From positions 1 to 20,795 of the forward strand of contig CAZQAE010000083.1 in NCBI GenBank assembly GCA_964591275.1: a DNA stretch of 20,795 bases. The letters are read 5' to 3'. Below the pieces are notes generated by a model. That model was not told the DNA's origin, did no database searches, and worked only from the letters and a program-made list of their open reading frames with translations. The translations under genes and the position numbers were made by a program. This document shows positions 16,250 through 20,795 of this stretch, piece after piece. Origin of the DNA: G963674685 sp964591275. GTDB lineage: Bacteria; Lernaellota; Lernaellaia; JACKCT01. Numbering within the stretch: position 1 is the first letter of the stretch; the number at the start of each line of letters is the position of its first letter.

Positions 16250-17489
16250 TCACTCGTCGAAACTGTAGTGCACTTTCTGGAATTGGGAACGAAATTCAGT
16301 GACTTCGTCCCGAATCAGTTTCGCATCCATAACCACCAGTTTCAGAAACTCAGCGATCTGTTTCATCTCCGGTTCATTCATGCCGAACCTGGTCATCTCC
16401 TGCACGCCCAGGCGAACCCTCGCGGGAGTGTTCACGGATTCCAGGGACTCAAAGGGAAGAAGATTCATATTGCAGATTATGTTGTTGTCCTTTAAATGCC
16501 TGGCTACTTCATCGCCGCCGCCAAAATCGGCCATACTCACAGCCACCTGATGCCTTTCGGTGAAACCAAACTCCTTGGCCTGAACATCGAAACCGAGTGA
16601 AGCCATTGCTTCGGCCAGGGCCTTGGCGTTGCTGATGACCTGCTTCGCGTATTCCTGGCCGAAAGCCCAAAATTCGTAGGCGACCAGGGCCAATGCGAAC
16701 AGCGTGTCCAGGTGGTGGTTCGAGCTTGAGGCGGGGAATGCGCCTTTGTCGGTCTTTCTCCACTCACTGAGACTGGCATTGGAAAGAATGACGCCTCTCT
16801 GGAAACCGAAGAAGGTTTTATGCGTGCTGCCGGCACCAGATCGGCGCCTTCAGCGAAAGGATCCTGGAAAGTTTTTCCCGCGATCAGACCCAGGACATGC
16901 GCGGTGTCATAGATAATGGAAATCTTCAGCCGCTTGCACAATTCCGCCAGCTTCGCCACAGGCTCTGGAAACAGGTAAAACCTTTCCCCAAATATTAGCA
17001 ATTTCGGACGGACATCCTTAATAAGAAAAGCCGTTTGATCCACATCAATGTGATATCTGTCGGGCGTCAACGGAAAATTGATAATGTTGTGCGTGTATTT
17101 GCCAACCGAGCCGGCCTTGTAGTGACTGATGCGCCCGCCCCCCGGCGTGGAGTTGACCATCACGATATCGCCTGACCGAATGTAGCGAAAAAAAACGGCA
17201 TCGTTGGCCACGGTTCCGGAGATGGGACGAACGTCGACGTGCTTTGCGCCGAACATGGAACTCATATGATTTCGGAACATGAACTCAATTTCGTCGATCA
17301 TTTCCGTGCCCTGATAATAGCGCTCGCCGGGATCCCCTCCGCGTATCAATGAGCGAAATCAGAACCCATAATGGCCCTGCCCCTATTGGACAAAACGTTT
17401 TCGCTGGCGATGAGGTTGATGGAGAAGCTTCGCCAACGGTTTTGCTCGGCTACGATCTTTTTTATTTTCTCAACATTGCATTTATACAT
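16250..17489 (-). pseudogene. glyA: Serine hydroxymethyltransferase-like PLP enzyme, three lesions
   Basis: The reverse strand encodes a recognisable SHMT in three pieces. Piece 1 (from ATG 17489, GGAG eight bases upstream) runs INLIASENVLS to MGSDFAH, then meets TGA (17346-17348) where the family has Arg. The reading continues YAEG, then needs one extra base in the run of four G (plus-strand C at 17334-17337) to give DPGERYYQGTEMIDEIE. Piece 2 ends at GADLV, where one base is missing beside 16834. Piece 3 resumes GSTHKTFFGFQRG with the PLP Lys codon at 16817-16819 and runs to TGA 16250. Repaired, it is about 413 residues, normal for the family. The lysine motif differs from the usual TTTHKTLRGPRGG, so this is a paralogue or an archaeal-type form. 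Normal SHMT converts serine and glycine with tetrahydrofolate. As read, it cannot make the enzyme. Confidence 0.85.
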
Positions 17490-17595
17490 ACCGCTCACTC
17501 CGCAGGAAAATCGTTTTGTGAGACCCTTGCAACGCATTGCTTTGAATAGCGGCATATGAGGCAAAGCAATTCCAGACACTTAAAGTTTGCGCAAA

Positions 17596-17627
17596 AATAA
17601 AGGCCGCGAAAATTCGCGGCCTTTATT
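17596..17627 (-). terminator. Intrinsic terminator of the diaphorase operon
   Basis: A perfect 15-bp inverted repeat (AATAAAGGCCGCGAA and its complement) with a two-base centre, 18 bases after the stop of the last operon gene. The reverse strand continues TTATTTTTG, a good U-tract. The plus strand is also T-rich after the stem, so it may work in both directions. It separates the operon from the SHMT-like gene. Confidence 0.88.
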
Positions 17628-17644
17628 ATTTTCTATCGAAGGCT

Positions 17645-18418
17645 TTACTTGAAAACGCTGTCGCGGCAGTTGGGGCAAATCTGATAAATTTCCGCCGGGA
17701 GGTTCATCTTTTCCTCATAGAGCTTCGCCAGGGGTTCCGGCAGGAAATAATCGCCGCATTTGGAACAAGCGATCATCTTCGTATTCATGTGCCAACGCTT
17801 GAGTTCTCTTGTCGCCCCGTGGTCAACGAAACCGATGCATTTTGTAGGGCAAACATATTCACAAGCGCCGCAAGCAATGCATACGTTGCTTTGCACGTCG
17901 AAGGGAGTCGTCACGCGGCGATGGGCTCCCCTGCCCTCGAAAGCGATGGCGCCAACGCCGACGATTTCCTCACACACACGCACGCACTGTCCGCAAAGGA
18001 TGCAGGAACTTTCGTCTATATATCGGTCCCCGGTTTCTTCTTTCCAATGCGGAGAAAAGCGGGGATGCGTCTTTTCGACGCCGTATTTGGCCGCCAGATC
18101 GCAAATGACTTTTTCATTCGGCGAACGCGCCAACATGAGTTGCAATATCCACTTTCGGACTCTTTGCACCTTCGCGGAATTTGTCTGAATCTCCGTTTCC
18201 TTGCGTAACGGAAACACGCAGGAGGGAACCAGCTTGCTCCGCTTTCCCTGTCGCATTTCGACAAGACATATCCTGCATACGCCGTAGGGCTTCACATTTT
18301 CGTTGTGGCACAGCGTCGGAATGAAAATCCCCAGTTTTTTCGCCGCGTCCAGAACGGTCGTGTCGTAGGGAACCTCGATTTTCTTTCCGTCAATCGTTAC
18401 GGGAACCAAATTGCTCAT
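17645..18418 (-). CDS. Iron-sulfur subunit, HoxU/NuoG-N-terminus/HydA-N-terminus type
   Basis: A 257-residue protein. An N-terminal plant-type [2Fe-2S] ferredoxin domain has Cys37, Cys48, Cys51 and Cys67. A spacer helix follows, then two [4Fe-4S] motifs: CILCGQCVRVC (Cys139/142/145/149) and CIACGACEYVC (Cys180/183/186/190). A C-terminal CSKC...CPNC pair (Cys218/221, 248/251) may bind zinc or iron. The His-Cys3 cluster site found in NuoG and many HydA proteins is absent: the region reads NEKVICDLAAKYG. There is no H-cluster or molybdopterin domain. It would carry electrons from the NuoF-like subunit to an unidentified partner. ATG 18418 has AAAGGA upstream and lies 11 bases after the NuoF-like stop. 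It is the last gene before the terminator. Confidence 0.88.
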   Translation of the reverse strand: MSNLVPVTIDGKKIEVPYDTTVLDAAKKLGIFIPTLCHNENVKPYGVCRICLVEMRQGKRSKLVPSCVFPLRKETEIQTNSAKVQRVRKWILQLMLARSPNEKVICDLAAKYGVEKTHPRFSPHWKEETGDRYIDESSCILCGQCVRVCEEIVGVGAIAFEGRGAHRRVTTPFDVQSNVCIACGACEYVCPTKCIGFVDHGATRELKRWHMNTKMIACSKCGDYFLPEPLAKLYEEKMNLPAEIYQICPNCRDSVFK

Positions 18419-18429
18419 AGCCGATTCCT

Positions 18430-20283
18430 TTATCCTTTAAAGATTGCATCGAACTTACACGCGCCGTAGCAGGCGCCGCATTTGATGCACTTGGATTGGT
18501 CAATGATGTGAATCTCTTTTTTCTCACCGGCGATGGCGTTTGTGGGGCAAACCCTTGTGCACATGCCGCAGCCGTTGCAATTGTCCTTGATTGTGTAGGA
18601 GATCAGTTCCTTGCAAACGCCCGCCGGGCATTTCGCATCTTTGATGTGCGCTTCGTATTCGTCGCGAAAATAGCGGATTGTCGAAAGCAGTGGAATCGGC
18701 GCCGCCTGGCCTAGTCCACAGATCGATCCGGCTGATATGGCCTCGGACAGGCCCTCCATCAACTCGATATCGCCCTCTTGCCCCCGACCTTCTGAAATAT
18801 CGACAAGGATATTATAAAGCTGGCGCAATCCTTCCCGGCATGGCGTGCACTTTCCGCAGCTTTCCTCCATGAGGAATTTTGTAAAGTACTTGGCCACATC
18901 GACCATGCAGTTGTCTTCATCCATGACGATCAGACCACCGGATCCCATGATCGTTCCGGCTTCCCAGAGGTTGTCGAAATCGACGGGGAGGTCAAGTTTT
19001 TCCTCGGGCAGGCATCCGCCGGCGGGTCCGCCGGTCTGTACGGCCTTGAATTTTTTGTTGCCTGGAATGCCGCCGCCAATATCGTAAACGATTTCACGAA
19101 GGGTGATTCCCATCGGCACTTCAATCAGGCCCGTGTTGTTCACCTTTCCGACAAGGCTGAATATCTTCGTTCCCTTGCTGCCTTCTGTGCCGATCGCGGC
19201 GTATTCATCGGCGCCGTTTTCAACGATCCAGGGAACGTTGGCGTAAGTTTCCACGTTGTTGAGGTTGGTCGGTTTGTCCCAGAGGCCCTTTTCCGCCGTG
19301 TGGACAAATTTAGCCCTCGGCTCGCCCGGTTTGCCTTCTATGGAAGCCATCAGGGCCGTTGACTCTCCGCAAACAAATGCGCCGCCGCCACGATTTATTT
19401 TTATGTCAAAATTGAAGCCGCTGCCAAGAATATTTTCACCGAGCAGTCCGTACTCCCTAGCTTGATCCAATGCAATGGAGAGGTTTTTTACGGCCAAAGG
19501 ATATTCGTTGCGAACATAAACATATCCATCGCTTCCACCAATAGCCAGCGCCGCAATGGCCATTCCTTCAATGACGCAATGTGGATTGCCTTCGAGAATG
19601 GAGCGATCCATGAAGGCGCCGGGGTCGCCTTCATCAGCGTTGCACAAAATATACTTGGTCGCTCCGTGAGCCTTGCGGCAGGATTCCCACTTGAGACCCG
19701 TTAAAAATCCACCGCCGCCGCGTACGCGCAGGCCGGATTTCTTGATTTGTTCAACGATCTCATCGGGCTGCATCGAATTTAGCGCCTTCGCCAAAGCCTG
19801 ATAACCGCCGACGGCAAAAAAATCCTCAATGATGTTGGGATTGATTTCGCCGTTTGCGCCAAAGACAAGTCTCTTTTGCTTTTTATAGAAAGGAATGTCG
19901 TGCCAGTGAGCGATCTTTTCGCCCGTGTTCCGGTCTTCATACAAAAGTTTTTCTACAATCTCACCCTTGTCGACGGTTTCATCCAGAATAGCGTCCACAT
20001 CTTCCGGCTTGACGGCCTTGTAGAAAACGTTTCCCGGCTGCGTGACCAACAGCGGCCCGAGTTCACACAGGCCGTGGCACCCTGAAGTTCTGACCTCGAC
20101 CTTTTTTTCCCAGGAGCGCTTTTTCACGCCCTCCTGCAGGGCTTCATGAACCTTCATGCAGCCAGAGGCCCGACATCCGGTTCCAGCGCACAGCGTAATT
20201 GTCTGCTTGATCTGTTTTCGCTCAGCCGCCAGTTTCTCAGCCAATTCCAACAGCGTCTCGCGGCTTGTCAGTTTTTCGGCCAT
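18430..20283 (-). CDS. NuoF/HydB-type NAD(P)H-oxidising flavoprotein with extra iron-sulfur domains
   Basis: A 617-residue protein. Residues 28-95 form a thioredoxin-like [2Fe-2S] domain (Cys32, Cys37, Cys69, Cys73). The central FMN and NAD(H)-binding domain has RVRGGGGFLTGLKWE, NADEGDPGAFMDR and RGGGAFVCGESTALMASIEG. An SLBB-type segment follows, then the [4Fe-4S] site ESCGKCTPCREG with a later Cys in SICGLGQ. The C-terminus holds two further [4Fe-4S] ferredoxin motifs (NCNGCGMCTRVCP, KCIKCGACYGAC). This layout matches HydB/HndC-like diaphorases of NAD(P)-linked and bifurcating hydrogenases or formate dehydrogenases, and is longer than plain respiratory NuoF. It lies 90 bases downstream of the NuoE-like gene. 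The family is clear; the partner enzyme and NAD versus NADP preference are not. Confidence 0.92.
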   Translation of the reverse strand: MAEKLTSRETLLELAEKLAAERKQIKQTITLCAGTGCRASGCMKVHEALQEGVKKRSWEKKVEVRTSGCHGLCELGPLLVTQPGNVFYKAVKPEDVDAILDETVDKGEIVEKLLYEDRNTGEKIAHWHDIPFYKKQKRLVFGANGEINPNIIEDFFAVGGYQALAKALNSMQPDEIVEQIKKSGLRVRGGGGFLTGLKWESCRKAHGATKYILCNADEGDPGAFMDRSILEGNPHCVIEGMAIAALAIGGSDGYVYVRNEYPLAVKNLSIALDQAREYGLLGENILGSGFNFDIKINRGGGAFVCGESTALMASIEGKPGEPRAKFVHTAEKGLWDKPTNLNNVETYANVPWIVENGADEYAAIGTEGSKGTKIFSLVGKVNNTGLIEVPMGITLREIVYDIGGGIPGNKKFKAVQTGGPAGGCLPEEKLDLPVDFDNLWEAGTIMGSGGLIVMDEDNCMVDVAKYFTKFLMEESCGKCTPCREGLRQLYNILVDISEGRGQEGDIELMEGLSEAISAGSICGLGQAAPIPLLSTIRYFRDEYEAHIKDAKCPAGVCKELISYTIKDNCNGCGMCTRVCPTNAIAGEKKEIHIIDQSKCIKCGACYGACKFDAIFKG

Positions 20284-20373
20284 TGTATTTTCATCCCCCG
20301 TTTTTGGGTCTTACTGCATTTCGATATCTTATTTCCAAGGCGTCAAAAAAATCTCATGCCTCAAAATCATGTT

Positions 20374-20795
20374 TTAGTCTTTTGCAAACTTCTTAAACAT
20401 CCTGTTGATGCGACCGCCGTCCATGCCTCCGTACACGTCGTCGTTAACCATAACGACAGGCGCCAGAGCACAGGCTCCGACGCAGTTGACCGTGTCCAGC
20501 GTGTACTCACCGTCATCGGTCGTTTCACCGGGCTTCACACCCACGCGAGCAGAAATATTGTCCAGGATATTTTGTCCCCCGCGTACATGGCAGGCCGTCC
20601 CCATGCAAACGCACACGTGCCTTTTCCCAACCGGTTTCAGTGAAAAGGTGCTATAGAAAGTCGCGACGTTATAAGCTCGCGACAAGGGAAGCTCCAGTTT
20701 TTCGGCGACGTATTTGATCGCGTCTTCAGGCAGGTAACGATAAGTGGACTGGATGTCCTGCAACACCTGAATCAGCGATGACGTTTGCTTCCCGT
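20374..20795 (-). CDS. NuoE/HydC-type [2Fe-2S] subunit, 5' end beyond the window
   Basis: The reading frame runs off the right edge, so the start is not visible; the 140 codons seen begin GKQTSSLIQVLQDIQ. The helical N-terminal half (YLPEDAIKYVAEKLELP, VATFYSTF) and the thioredoxin-like [2Fe-2S] domain with CMGTAC and NCVGAC (two pairs of ligands) are typical of the 24-kDa subunit of NADH dehydrogenase and HydC/HndA. GTG at 20764-20766 could be read as a start, but the family normally extends about 20 residues further and the frame stays open, so I treat the gene as partial. It is the upstream partner of the NuoF-like flavoprotein. Confidence 0.9.
   Translation of the reverse strand, partial: GKQTSSLIQVLQDIQSTYRYLPEDAIKYVAEKLELPLSRAYNVATFYSTFSLKPVGKRHVCVCMGTACHVRGGQNILDNISARVGVKPGETTDDGEYTLDTVNCVGACALAPVVMVNDDVYGGMDGGRINRMFKKFAKD

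Overview
The window looks like chromosomal DNA of an uncultured Gram-negative bacterium. It carries two lipoprotein signal peptides, a transmembrane chemoreceptor, and a diaphorase operon of the kind used by anaerobic or facultative bacteria. The very Asp-rich lipoprotein and the mixture of genes would fit a deltaproteobacterial-type or related candidate lineage, but that placement is an impression and nothing here proves it. No insertion sequence, phage gene, integrase or CRISPR array was seen.

Layout. (1) 9-1061 (+) is a membrane-anchored SGNH-hydrolase-like protein. (2) 1088-1162 (-) is a CAU-anticodon tRNA whose promoter overlaps the one for the next gene. (3) 1285-2577 (+) is a polytopic acyltransferase-like membrane protein. 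(4) 2740-11874 (+) is the centre of the window: a chemosensory operon with the gene order of the Pseudomonas Wsp system. It encodes a receptor (WspA-like, frameshifted), CheW (WspB), CheR-TPR (WspC), CheW with Cys motif (WspD), a CheA-receiver hybrid kinase (WspE), CheB (WspF) and a final WspR-position protein. (5) 11920-12108 (-) is a 62-residue membrane micro-protein. (6) 12258-16142 (+) is a pair of lipoproteins, one Asp-rich and one a YncE-type beta-propeller fused to a phosphoesterase domain. (7) 16250-17489 (-) is a serine hydroxymethyltransferase-like gene with three lesions. (8) 17645-20795 (-) is an operon for an NAD(P)H-dehydrogenase (diaphorase) module, running off the right edge and closed by a strong terminator at 17596-17627.

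How they work together. In the known Wsp system, the receptor drives the WspE kinase, WspC and WspF tune adaptation, and WspR (receiver plus GGDEF) makes cyclic di-GMP. Here the last protein keeps a WspR-like receiver, but the GGDEF domain is replaced by a complete histidine-kinase core, so the pathway probably ends in another phosphorelay instead of cyclic di-GMP synthesis. WspE also has two tandem Hpt domains, and the first has Asn where the phosphorylated His should be. This variant Wsp circuit is the most interesting system in the window.

Cautions. The receptor and the SHMT gene both show apparent single-base losses and CheB lacks any usual start codon, so assembly errors must be excluded before these are read as biology.
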